Assembly (NCBI GenBank): GCA_023249255.1
Contig: JAHFCY010000128.1
Span: forward strand, 1 to 9,282
Direction of reading: 5' to 3'
DNA: 9,282 nucleotides
Origin: Candidatus Lindowiibacteriota bacterium
GTDB taxonomy: Bacteria > Lindowbacteria > 2-12-FULL-62-27
Part shown: positions 1 to 5,752 of the stretch, piece by piece
Layout of the letters: every line of letters begins with the position of its first letter
Numbering within the stretch: position 1 is the stretch's first letter
Notes under the pieces: generated by a model
What the model saw: the letters and a program-made list of their open reading frames with translations, nothing else
Told to the model about the DNA's origin: nothing
Database searches by the model: none
Position numbers and translations under genes: made by a program

Positions 1-300
1 GATCCCGTCCGTACGGATAAAGATTTTGTCGTCCTTCATTGGAAATTTATCGTGCGCATCGGCCTGCACAAAGTTTTGGAGGGATCCTCTAAAATCAGGA
101 GGGATTCTCGAATGCCGAATGACGAATCTGAAATCTTTACGAGTGGTGAGCCAGAAATTCGCGGGCATTTTGGGGGCAGACTCAATCCGTGCCCGACCCC
201 CGGAAAGGCGTTGGATTCGGACAGCGCCTACCTCCGCGCCGTCCATTGACAAGCCGTATGATTCCCCCTCTCCCCTCAGAAGGCGGAAGAGATTTTGCAT
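1..300 (-). CDS. PilM/GspL-like actin-fold assembly protein, N-terminal part (cut by left edge)
   Basis: The minus strand is open without a stop from position 300 to the window edge, giving 100 residues that begin MQNLFRLLRGEGESYGLSMD. A short charged N-terminus followed by Y15-G-L-S-M-D20-G and then V27-R-I-Q-R-L-S-G-G-R is the layout of the first beta-hairpin (phosphate-1 loop) of the PilM/GspL actin-like family, where the usual form is GLDIGS followed by K-x-V-x-L. Asp20 is kept, while the Ser/Thr of the loop and the Lys are replaced. Residues near 83-97 (K-F-P-M-K-D-D-K-I-F-I-R) resemble the strand PilM proteins have after their 'iPf' helix. PilM is the cytoplasmic platform binding PilN in pilus assembly. 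The gene is divergent from the secretin and separated from it by 80 bases. ATG 300 suits the family start; ATG 327 is an in-frame alternative. The coding call is fairly good; the family call rests on a short N-terminus. Confidence 0.55.
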   Translation of the reverse strand, partial: MQNLFRLLRGEGESYGLSMDGAEVGAVRIQRLSGGRARIESAPKMPANFWLTTRKDFRFVIRHSRIPPDFRGSLQNFVQADAHDKFPMKDDKIFIRTDGI

Positions 301-306
301 TCCTGT

Positions 307-335
307 ATCGTAGGATATGCCATCCATGTCGTCAA
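307..335 (-). promoter_or_regulatory. sigma70-type promoter of the leftward PilM-like gene
   Basis: Read on the minus strand, TTGACG (335 to 330) is followed by 17 bases and TACGAT (312 to 307). The -35 matches the consensus at 5 of 6 positions and the -10 at 4 of 6. Only six bases separate the -10 from ATG 300, so a start about seven bases downstream would fall on the start codon and the mRNA would be leaderless. If the real start were ATG 327 this promoter would lie inside the gene. Confidence 0.4.
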
Positions 336-349
336 CCGTGTCCTTGACG
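330..349. repeat. Inverted repeat formed by two back-to-back -35 boxes
   Basis: CGTCAA (330-335) and TTGACG (344-349) are perfect inverted 6-base arms around an 8-base centre. Each arm is also the -35 box of one of the two divergent promoters. The site could be a shared operator for a dimeric regulator, or simply two polymerase sites meeting. Confidence 0.4.
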
Positions 350-372
350 GCCAAATGCCCATGACATAGGAT
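344..372 (+). promoter_or_regulatory. sigma70-type promoter of the secretin operon
   Basis: TTGACG (344-349), 17 bases, then TAGGAT (367-372). The match is 5 of 6 and 4 of 6, the same quality and spacing as the leftward promoter. The secretin ATG at 381 lies only eight bases beyond the -10, so transcription would begin at or next to the start codon. The alternative is that translation begins at ATG 423 or 426, behind a purine-rich tract at 404-414. Confidence 0.4.
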
Positions 373-380
373 ACCTGCCA

Positions 381-2540
381 ATGAACATCGCGGGCGGGGT
401 CAAGAGGGAGGGGGCCAAGTTCATGATGGCGGTCCTTTTTCTCGCCTGGTCGCTGCCAACTTTTGCGGTGTTACCCACTCCTGCTCATTCTCAGGATACC
501 TCAACCAACCCCGCCGAAAGGATACCGACGATATCCTTAGACGTTTCCGGCGCGGACGTTCGGGACATTGTCTCAGCTCTTGCTTCCAATTTCAAAGTGA
601 ACGTGGCCTTGCCGCCGGATCTGACCGGCACGGTGACGGTTGTGCTCAAGGACATAGGACTTCGCGAGGCGCTAAAAGCTGTGCTGGATCCCTTGGGTTA
701 CGAATGGGAGATGCGCGAGAGTGTCATTTACGTCCGCAAGAAAGGCGAAGGAACACGGCTTCAGGCAAGTTTCACCTCCGGGAAACTCATGTTGGATGCT
801 CAACGTGCGCCGCTTCAGGATGTGGCAAGGCTCCTTTCATCGACTACCGCGGGCAACGTGGTTGCCGACGAAACCGTCAGGGACGTGCCGGTCACGATTT
901 CCGTCAAAGACATGGACTTGGCTGAGGGACTGCGCCTTTTGGCCAAGGCGCATAAATTGGATCTGACCGAAGATAAGGGAACATTTCTTTTCAAGAAGAA
1001 GGCAGAAACGGACGAGGCGCAGAAGGAGATGGTGGCCGTCGATTCCGAAGGGCTGGTCACCGTCCGGGCGCAGAAGTCCGAGATCGCCGCCCTCTTGACC
1101 CAACTGGCGTCTAAAACAGGGCTGTCCATCGGAATTGAGCAGGGGGTATCCGGCCAAGTGACGGCGGAACTCAAGGGTGTCGAGGCGCCGGTCGCAATAC
1201 AGACTGTGTCGGAGTTGGCCGGCCTCTCAGTTGAACAAAAGGGCGGCGTCTATCAGGTCTTCAAGCCCCAAGGTGGCGGCACTACAACGGCGAGAGGCAA
1301 GCCCGCGTTCAAAGTGGAATATGCAGACAGCCTGGTCTCATTGGACGTCTCGAAGGGCGATCTTGGCGAAGTCATCAACACGATCATCCAAAAGAGCGGT
1401 TTGGATTTCGTCGTCTACGGCGCGATCCGGGACCAGATCGACGCAAAGATGGATTCAAAACCCATCGATGTCGCAATGTCGACACTCCTCCAGGGAACCC
1501 GCTACAGTTTTCGGAAACTCGACAACGGCGTGTATATGATCGGGGACAAAACCCAGGCGGCGCCGACTAGCGCGATGCTGACGGACGCGGAGGTCATTCA
1601 GCTTCGGAACATCAAAGCCGAGGAAGTTGTGTCGATGATGCCGCCGTCGATTCCGACGTCGGGCGTCAAAGTGCTGAAAGAGCAGAACGCAATTTCGGTC
1701 AAAGGCAGTCCGGACGAGGTGGCGGCGGTTCGGGAGTATATTGAGAAGATCGACAACGAGCCGCCGGTGATCGAAATTTCGACGATGGTCGTCGAGTTTT
1801 CGGAAGACGTCAGCCACAACGCCGATCTCACAAGCGTCCTGAAAGGCACGTCGCCTAATATTCTCACGGTGACCCCCGGGAAAGTCGTTACAGAATTGGA
1901 CCTTCGAGCCCATAATCTAAACCGCGATTTTCAAGCCACACTAAACGCCCTGATTTCGGAAGGCAAAGCTAACGTCAAGGTCAATCCTAAAGTGTCAGTG
2001 CTGTCTGGAAACGAAGCGTCTATAAACGTCACACGCGAAGAATTTTTCAAAGTCACGACCGGCAACGTGCAGACGCCGCTGACGCAACTGGAAAAAGTCA
2101 CGTCGGGTATCATCCTGACGATCAAACCCTGGGCGAGCGTGGCGTCCGATATGATCCGAGTGAATGTGAAAGCGGAAGTGTCCAGCCCGACTGGCGTGTC
2201 GGCTGAAGGCTTGCCGGCGATCAGCGCGAGAAAAACAAACACCGAAGTCAGCTTGCTGGCCGGAAAAACGTTGGTCATTGGCGGACTCTATCAGGAGCGT
2301 GAAACGAAATCGGAGGACAGGTTTCCGTATCTGGGCAAGATTCCGGTCATGGGATATTTATTCAAAAAAGAATCCAAGCAGAAAAACAAAAATGAACTGG
2401 TCTTTTACATCACCCCTCGCATCGTCCCGAAAGAGGAGGCGATGGCGACCAACCGTCAGACAGGGAAGCCCGAGGAGCGGCCGACCGGCTCTCCCACAGA
2501 AAATCTCGTCGGCCAACCGCCTGTTCCAAAGCCCCGGTAA
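381..2540 (+). CDS. Type IV pilus / type II secretion secretin with four STN-like repeats
   Basis: This is an outer-membrane secretin, which forms the ring-shaped channel for pili or secreted proteins. A signal peptide covers residues 1 to about 38: a basic start (K8, R9, K13), a hydrophobic core at 15-31, and likely cleavage near A-H-S|Q. Four tandem STN/N0-like modules follow, at about 49-118, 134-206, 223-296 and 318-389, each opening with a beta strand and ending in a short V-Y/F-x-V/I strand. A secretin N1-type (KH-fold) module is at 403-458 and the beta-barrel domain at 461-682. The family signature is clear: G628-K-T-L-V-I-G-G-L, eleven residues, then F648-P-Y-L-G-K-I-P-V-M-G-Y-L-F661. 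The tail after about 683 is polar and Pro-rich. There is no recognisable AMIN domain, so it is not a standard PilQ. ATG 381 is preferred because it supplies the basic signal-peptide start; ATG 423/426 is an alternative. It leads the pseudopilin operon. Confidence 0.93.
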   Translation: MNIAGGVKREGAKFMMAVLFLAWSLPTFAVLPTPAHSQDTSTNPAERIPTISLDVSGADVRDIVSALASNFKVNVALPPDLTGTVTVVLKDIGLREALKAVLDPLGYEWEMRESVIYVRKKGEGTRLQASFTSGKLMLDAQRAPLQDVARLLSSTTAGNVVADETVRDVPVTISVKDMDLAEGLRLLAKAHKLDLTEDKGTFLFKKKAETDEAQKEMVAVDSEGLVTVRAQKSEIAALLTQLASKTGLSIGIEQGVSGQVTAELKGVEAPVAIQTVSELAGLSVEQKGGVYQVFKPQGGGTTTARGKPAFKVEYADSLVSLDVSKGDLGEVINTIIQKSGLDFVVYGAIRDQIDAKMDSKPIDVAMSTLLQGTRYSFRKLDNGVYMIGDKTQAAPTSAMLTDAEVIQLRNIKAEEVVSMMPPSIPTSGVKVLKEQNAISVKGSPDEVAAVREYIEKIDNEPPVIEISTMVVEFSEDVSHNADLTSVLKGTSPNILTVTPGKVVTELDLRAHNLNRDFQATLNALISEGKANVKVNPKVSVLSGNEASINVTREEFFKVTTGNVQTPLTQLEKVTSGIILTIKPWASVASDMIRVNVKAEVSSPTGVSAEGLPAISARKTNTEVSLLAGKTLVIGGLYQERETKSEDRFPYLGKIPVMGYLFKKESKQKNKNELVFYITPRIVPKEEAMATNRQTGKPEERPTGSPTENLVGQPPVPKPR

Positions 2541-2572
2541 TCCCGTTCGCAACACATATCGGTTAAGCTCCA

Positions 2573-3067
2573 GTGTCCGTGGCTGAACAAAAGGGCCTCA
2601 GCCTCCTCGAAGTTCTGATCGCATCCGCCATTCTATCGATTTTAGTTTTCGGTATCGTCCAAAGCGTCGGCAGCCTTGCAATGGAAACAAAACATTCCAG
2701 AGACCGCCTGACCGCCTCGCTTTTGGCTTCCGGCCTTCGTGAAGAAATCCTGAGTAAGCCTCTACGAGACCCCAACCAACCCCCCGTATTTGGGAAAGAA
2801 CCGGGAGAATACGGCAACGTCAGGATATACTTCGATGACCGGGATGACTACGACGGACTTGAAGATAATCCCGTGACGGATTTGAAGGGTAATCCCATGC
2901 CCGGGATGGAAAGATATTCCCGTACCATTAAGATTCTCCGCGTTTCTGAGGACGATCCACAAAAAGAAGATAAGACCGGGATATCCAGGTTGTTCCTATA
3001 CACCGTCGTCGTTCGAAAAGATGGCGCCGAGCAAACCAGACTGGAATGGCTGGAGGCCCGGCCATGA
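2573..3067 (+). CDS. Minor pseudopilin, GspI/PilV/MshD-like
   Basis: A 164-residue class III signal protein. The prepilin peptidase site is K7-G8|L9-S-L-L-E13, with Glu at mature position 5, followed by the hydrophobic helix V-L-I-A-S-A-I-L-S-I-L-V-F to about residue 34. After cleavage the helix sits in the inner membrane and packs into a pseudopilus or pilus tip. The globular part carries the acidic cluster F87-D-D-R-D-D-Y-D-G95, reminiscent of the D-x-D-D-Y/F-x-G motif in MshD/PilV-type minor pilins. The start is GTG 2573, 32 bases after the secretin stop; GTG 2579 is in frame and nearly equal. No strong ribosome binding site precedes either. The following gene overlaps its stop as ATGA, which ties it into the operon. 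The exact subfamily (I, V or MshD) cannot be settled by eye. Confidence 0.85.
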   Translation: MSVAEQKGLSLLEVLIASAILSILVFGIVQSVGSLAMETKHSRDRLTASLLASGLREEILSKPLRDPNQPPVFGKEPGEYGNVRIYFDDRDDYDGLEDNPVTDLKGNPMPGMERYSRTIKILRVSEDDPQKEDKTGISRLFLYTVVVRKDGAEQTRLEWLEARP

Positions 3068-3546
3068 AGGTGCGGATGGCGGGGTTTACCCTCATCGAAA
3101 TGCTGGTGGCGATTGGAATTTTCAGCATCGTCATCGGCGGACTCTTTACGATCAGCGACTACGCCGTGAAACGGTCGATGGCCGCTCGAAAAGAAGCCAA
3201 AAAATTATTGGCACTGACCAACTTTTTGTCGGAGCTGTCCGATTCCGTGAAGAGCTCGCGGGAAATCCTTTACATATCGTCGCGTGAGGTCGGAATTTGG
3301 AAGGAAGATAAAGACGGCGATGGGCGTCCATACACTGACGAAACTGTGAGTTTTTCGTGGGATGGCCGGTCTCCCGGAAATGTGTATAGGCGCGTTGGCT
3401 ACGATGAGGCGGCGGTATTGAACGGGGTGCAATCCTTCGAGCTGGGATTTGACGAGCCGGCGCCGCGGACACGACACGTGCTGATGCGGGTGACCATTGA
3501 CGATCATTTGTATCAAATGGAGATGGCCGTGAGAGAGGCCAAATGA
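3064..3546 (+). CDS. Minor pseudopilin, GspJ/PilW-like, with EF-hand-like loop
   Basis: A 160-residue prepilin-type protein. M-K-V-R-M-A-G7|F8-T-L-I-E12 is a canonical prepilin peptidase site with Glu5, followed by a hydrophobic helix to about residue 30. By order (after an I-like and before a K/PilX-like protein) and by size it matches GspJ, a tip-complex minor pseudopilin. Residues 82-93 read D-K-D-G-D-G-R-P-Y-T-D-E, which places acidic residues at loop positions 1, 3, 5 and 12 and Gly at 6, as in an EF-hand calcium loop; position 8 is Pro instead of an aliphatic residue. ATG 3064 is chosen because it forms a 4-base ATGA overlap with the upstream stop and has GGAG at 3052-3055. An in-frame ATG at 3046 would add six residues before the cleavage site. 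Confidence 0.85.
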   Translation: MKVRMAGFTLIEMLVAIGIFSIVIGGLFTISDYAVKRSMAARKEAKKLLALTNFLSELSDSVKSSREILYISSREVGIWKEDKDGDGRPYTDETVSFSWDGRSPGNVYRRVGYDEAAVLNGVQSFELGFDEPAPRTRHVLMRVTIDDHLYQMEMAVREAK

Positions 3547-4616
3547 GAGCGTGGGTGAGTGAACCAAATTCCCAAGGCGGCGCTGCACTTATTTATGTTT
3601 TGATCGCCCTCGCCGCCCTGTCTGCGATGATGGGGCTCGTCTTCGACAATCTTTCCGAGCTTCGCACTGCATTAGGTACCTGGACGTGGAAAGTGAAAGC
3701 AGAAGCGTCGGCGGAAAGCGCTCTGGAAGTGGCGAGTCTGAAACTTCTCGACGATCCATTGTGGAAAGCCGGCGAGGACACAGCCCCGGAGATGCAGATT
3801 CAAATGACAGACGCCCAGTCCCGCCTCCAGACAGCACACATGAGAATTCCGGACCTCGTCAAACTTACCGCGATTGGGAAACACCGCGGCGGTAGACACC
3901 GCGCCGTTCGGACGACCCAAATCATAGACCCAACGAGGTTCGTGCTGATCGGGAGAAAACGGGTCTCACTGCAATTTGGCACGACGGTGCGCGGATCCGT
4001 TCTGGCTGGAGAGGACATTGACGTGGACCGCGGGGTCGACTTAAAAAGCTTGGCTGGAGTGACCTCTCTTCTTTCCGGAAAACAAATCCATTTGACGGTA
4101 GCCTACCCCAATTTACTGACGTATGAAAACGCGAGATTGCTGCCTATGCCGACGCCGATCGATATTGACGAACTGAAAAAACTATACGCGACCCAAATTG
4201 CCGGATCAGTGCTGACCGACGTCAAGTTAGCAGGCATATCCGTACTGAAAGACGGTGCCCTTACGATTGTAGATGGCGGGTTTTCCGACGTCTCAATGTT
4301 TGTGACGGAAGACTTGCATTTGATGGGGGCGCCCAAAATGTCAGCCAAAGGCGATACGCCGATTCTGATCGTCCAAAAAAATTTGATTGCAAATTTCGCC
4401 GGAGCGGAAATTCGCGGAATCATTTATGTCGGCGGCAAGGTCACGTTGAGAGGACAAGGCGTTATTACCGGAACCATCATCGCCGAAGAAATAGACGCTG
4501 GCGGCGGCATCGCCATTCAGTCGTTTGACGAAGACGCCGCAAAAAAACGGCCCACGGCGTCGTTTTTCAAGAGGGAAATACGTTGGGTCAGAACTACTGG
4601 AGGTGAGGGTAAATGA
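3543..4616 (+). CDS. PilX/GspK-like pilus protein with strand-repeat C-terminal half
   Basis: 357 residues. The N-terminus (Q11-G-G-A-A-L-I-Y-V-L-I-A-L-A-A-L-S) is the PilX-type start: a class III leader, cleavage after G12 or G13, and a membrane helix to about residue 33, without the Glu5 found in most pilins. GspK-type proteins also lack Glu5 and sit at the pseudopilus tip. The C-terminal half is beta-rich with short hydrophobic rungs separated by Gly/Asp turns, clearest at 273-325 (I-R-G-I-I-Y-V-G-G-K-V-T-L-R-G-Q-G-V and then T-G-T-I-I-A). This resembles the beta-helical, bactofilin-like domains found in some PilX-like proteins, with a shorter similar patch at 146-165. It starts with an ATGA overlap and has GAGAGG at 3533-3538. 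It is probably the largest minor subunit of this system. The N-terminal call is good; the beta-helix is inferred from pattern. Confidence 0.78.
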   Translation: MRAWVSEPNSQGGAALIYVLIALAALSAMMGLVFDNLSELRTALGTWTWKVKAEASAESALEVASLKLLDDPLWKAGEDTAPEMQIQMTDAQSRLQTAHMRIPDLVKLTAIGKHRGGRHRAVRTTQIIDPTRFVLIGRKRVSLQFGTTVRGSVLAGEDIDVDRGVDLKSLAGVTSLLSGKQIHLTVAYPNLLTYENARLLPMPTPIDIDELKKLYATQIAGSVLTDVKLAGISVLKDGALTIVDGGFSDVSMFVTEDLHLMGAPKMSAKGDTPILIVQKNLIANFAGAEIRGIIYVGGKVTLRGQGVITGTIIAEEIDAGGGIAIQSFDEDAAKKRPTASFFKREIRWVRTTGGEGK

Positions 4617-5002
4617 GACGTTCGTTCCAATCTGTAACAGTTTTGTGCGTCGGTATAGTTATTGGTTTGGCTATTTCTGTCGGTCATATCAGTCGCGCCG
4701 CGGATACGCAGCCGGTGACACCTGTGGAGAAGCGCGCTCCTTCAGACGTGGGCACTACTTTGGTAAAAACAGGGGTCGTCATGGACGGCGAGCATGTTCC
4801 CATACCGCCGGATGCCGACACAGGTACGATTCAGGTGTTCCTATCGATCCGGGAGATTCAAGACAACAACGAAATCCTCGGCCGCCTCGAATGCTATCTG
4901 GAACCCGATGGCCGAACCGCCCACGTGAGAAACGTCAATAAATTTACAGGTGAAATCGTGGCAACCGGCACGGCCAATTATGCGCTGTTCCATTCGCGGT
5001 AA
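4613..5002 (+). CDS. Small exported protein of unknown function, last gene of the pilus operon
   Basis: 129 residues with a Sec signal peptide: basic start M-R-R, hydrophobic stretch at 8-23, and likely cleavage around S28-R-A-A-D32. The mature part is about 100 residues, with predicted strands T-I-Q-V-F-L-S-I-R and L-E-C-Y-L-E and a single Cys. I recognise no family. It lacks a prepilin site, so it is not a pilin; a periplasmic accessory role is only suggested by the operon. Its start overlaps the upstream stop as ATGA and is preceded by GGAGGTGA (4599-4606), a strong ribosome binding site six bases from the ATG. The same frame stays open for 64 sense codons after the TAA, to a second TAA at 5195-5197 (see the separate entry). 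Confidence 0.72.
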   Translation: MRRSFQSVTVLCVGIVIGLAISVGHISRAADTQPVTPVEKRAPSDVGTTLVKTGVVMDGEHVPIPPDADTGTIQVFLSIREIQDNNEILGRLECYLEPDGRTAHVRNVNKFTGEIVATGTANYALFHSR

Positions 5003-5197
5003 GCAGAAGCAGCTCGATCCAAATACCCACTACACAAAAATGCCTCTTCCGTTGCTCGCCCCATATCGACCGGTAAAATGGAAGCCGCCACAAAGTTTCC
5101 GGATTCGCCCATAGGCAAGGGCCGAAGCGACGACACGGCGTCGTCATCACAAAACGACAAAGCCGAATATATCATCGAAGTCATAATAGAAAGGTAA
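5003..5197 (+). other. In-frame open continuation after the stop of the exported protein gene
   Basis: After the TAA at 5000-5002 the same frame continues for 64 sense codons to TAA 5195-5197. The translation is polar and Ser/Asp/Lys-rich and ends E-Y-I-I-E-V-I-I-E-R. It could be the former C-terminus of the exported protein cut by a nonsense change, a readthrough extension, or chance. An internal ATG at about 5078 has no good ribosome binding site. A minus-strand frame (about 4978-5214) is open over the same bases but needs a TTG start. Apart from this, 5003-5304 shows only the elements listed separately. Confidence 0.25.
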
Positions 5198-5227
5198 TTG
5201 AACTTCCGAAACAATCCTACGCATTAT
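5198..5227 (+). promoter_or_regulatory. Weak candidate promoter for the small lipoprotein
   Basis: TTGAAC (5198-5203), 18 bases, then CATTAT (5222-5227). Each box matches the sigma70 consensus at four of six positions. It would give a leader of about 70 bases before ATG 5305, and that leader contains the GC-rich dyad at 5268-5280. Confidence 0.22.
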
Positions 5228-5267
5228 GCGGTGTTTTATGAGAGAGGATTATGTTATGCAGTGTAAA

Positions 5268-5280
5268 GCGCGTATGCGCG
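5268..5280. repeat. Short GC palindrome in the lipoprotein leader
   Basis: GCGC-GTAT-GCGC (5268-5279) overlaps CGCG-TATG-CGCG (5269-5280). Either pairing gives a 4-base GC stem with a 4-base loop. It lies about ten bases upstream of the ribosome binding site at 5291-5300, so it could be an operator or a leader hairpin. It is short enough to be chance. Confidence 0.22.
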
Positions 5281-5304
5281 TAAGAACAAAGAGGAGGTGA
5301 GGAT

Positions 5305-5436
5305 ATGCCGATTCAAATGAAAAAACGTTTTTGGTTGTGCTTGATACCCTTTTTAACGGCATGTGGACATGCTGATGTCCCCAAACCACAAGATACAGGC
5401 ATAGGTCTGAGCTCAACCTTAATTAAGAAGATATGA
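5305..5436 (+). CDS. Small lipoprotein (43 residues), possibly the front half of an interrupted gene
   Basis: M-P-I-Q-M-K-K-R-F-W opens a lipoprotein signal: basic start, hydrophobic core W-L-C-L-I-P-F-L, and the lipobox L17-T-A-C20. Cleavage before Cys20 would leave a 24-residue lipidated peptide. The ribosome binding site GAGGAGGTGA (5291-5300) is among the strongest in the window, so initiation here is credible. The frame is stopped by TGA 5434-5436 but continues open to 5652 with protein-like composition, so the intact ancestor was probably a lipoprotein of about 115 residues. As it stands it could be a tiny entericidin-sized lipoprotein or a pseudogene fragment. No family is recognised. 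If made, it would sit in the inner or outer membrane facing the periplasm. Confidence 0.55.
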   Translation: MPIQMKKRFWLCLIPFLTACGHADVPKPQDTGIGLSSTLIKKI

Positions 5437-5652
5437 AGGCAAGGAAATACGGATGGAGTCAAACGCAAATTTGGAGTTGATTATGAGGACTCTTGTGTGT
5501 TGAAAAAAGTGCAACGAGATTACTTTGAGTGCCTTCGGCTTTCCGATCAGTCCACCTTGATGATCCATTTCGAATCCGTATCTTTCGCGCTCGAAGAGGC
5601 CGGTGGATTAAAAATCCGGCTCGTTGATGTGGCAAGGCCGACAAAATCTTGA
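5437..5652 (+). pseudogene. In-frame distal part of the interrupted lipoprotein, or a separate small ORF
   Basis: In the same frame as the 5305 lipoprotein, and directly after its TGA, 71 sense codons run to TGA 5650-5652. The product is balanced and protein-like, with segments such as F-G-V-D-Y-E-D-S-C and L-K-I-R-L-V-D-V-A, two Cys and mixed charge. The simplest reading is a nonsense change at 5434-5436 in a lipoprotein gene. An alternative is a separate 51-residue ORF from GTG 5497, which has GAGGA at 5485-5489 seven bases upstream. No hairpin suited to selenocysteine insertion is apparent just after the TGA. The 100 bases from 5653 to 5752 hold only the ribosome binding site of the next gene. 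Confidence 0.4.
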
Positions 5653-5752
5653 TACAAAAAATCGTGGCTGATCGCAGGTATAGAACCCGCAACCCGCCCG
5701 CCGAACGGTGTAGACGCGAGAATCTATCGGAAATAAATGAAAGGAGAGGTCC

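Noticed and set aside
26-313. Plus-strand open frames at the left edge (26-313, and 112-249 with AGGAGG at 97-102 before ATG 112)
   Set aside because: The minus strand is open over the same bases for longer and reads as a coherent PilM-like N-terminus. The plus-strand products are rich in Arg/Pro/Ser and look like shadows, and the AGGAGG is explained by two Pro codons on the other strand.
815-2278. Several antisense frames of 76-152 codons inside the secretin gene
   Set aside because: They are shadows of a gene with clear domain structure; none carries an independent ribosome binding site or a recognisable motif.
4978-5214. Minus-strand frame of 78 codons across the gap after the exported protein gene
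   Set aside because: It needs a TTG start without a ribosome binding site and runs into the 3' end of a well supported gene on the other strand.
5220-5236. CGCA-TTA-TGCG followed by GTGTTTT as an intrinsic terminator
   Set aside because: The stem is only four pairs with a three-base loop and the T tract is short; too weak to call.
5238-5300. 20-codon upstream ORF (M-R-E-D-Y-V-M-Q) ending inside the ribosome binding site of the 5305 lipoprotein
   Set aside because: It has no ribosome binding site and its basic C-terminus comes from the palindrome and the Shine-Dalgarno bases; there is no positive evidence for translation.
5434-5436. TGA as a selenocysteine codon in the lipoprotein
   Set aside because: No stable stem-loop of the bacterial SECIS type is visible right after the TGA, and no Sec-containing family is recognised.
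5655-5750. tRNA-like or promoter-like bases before the patatin gene (TATAGAACCCGCAACCCGC area)
   Set aside because: No cloverleaf can be formed, and the nearest -35-like TTGATA is about 24 bases from the TATAGA, too far for a promoter.
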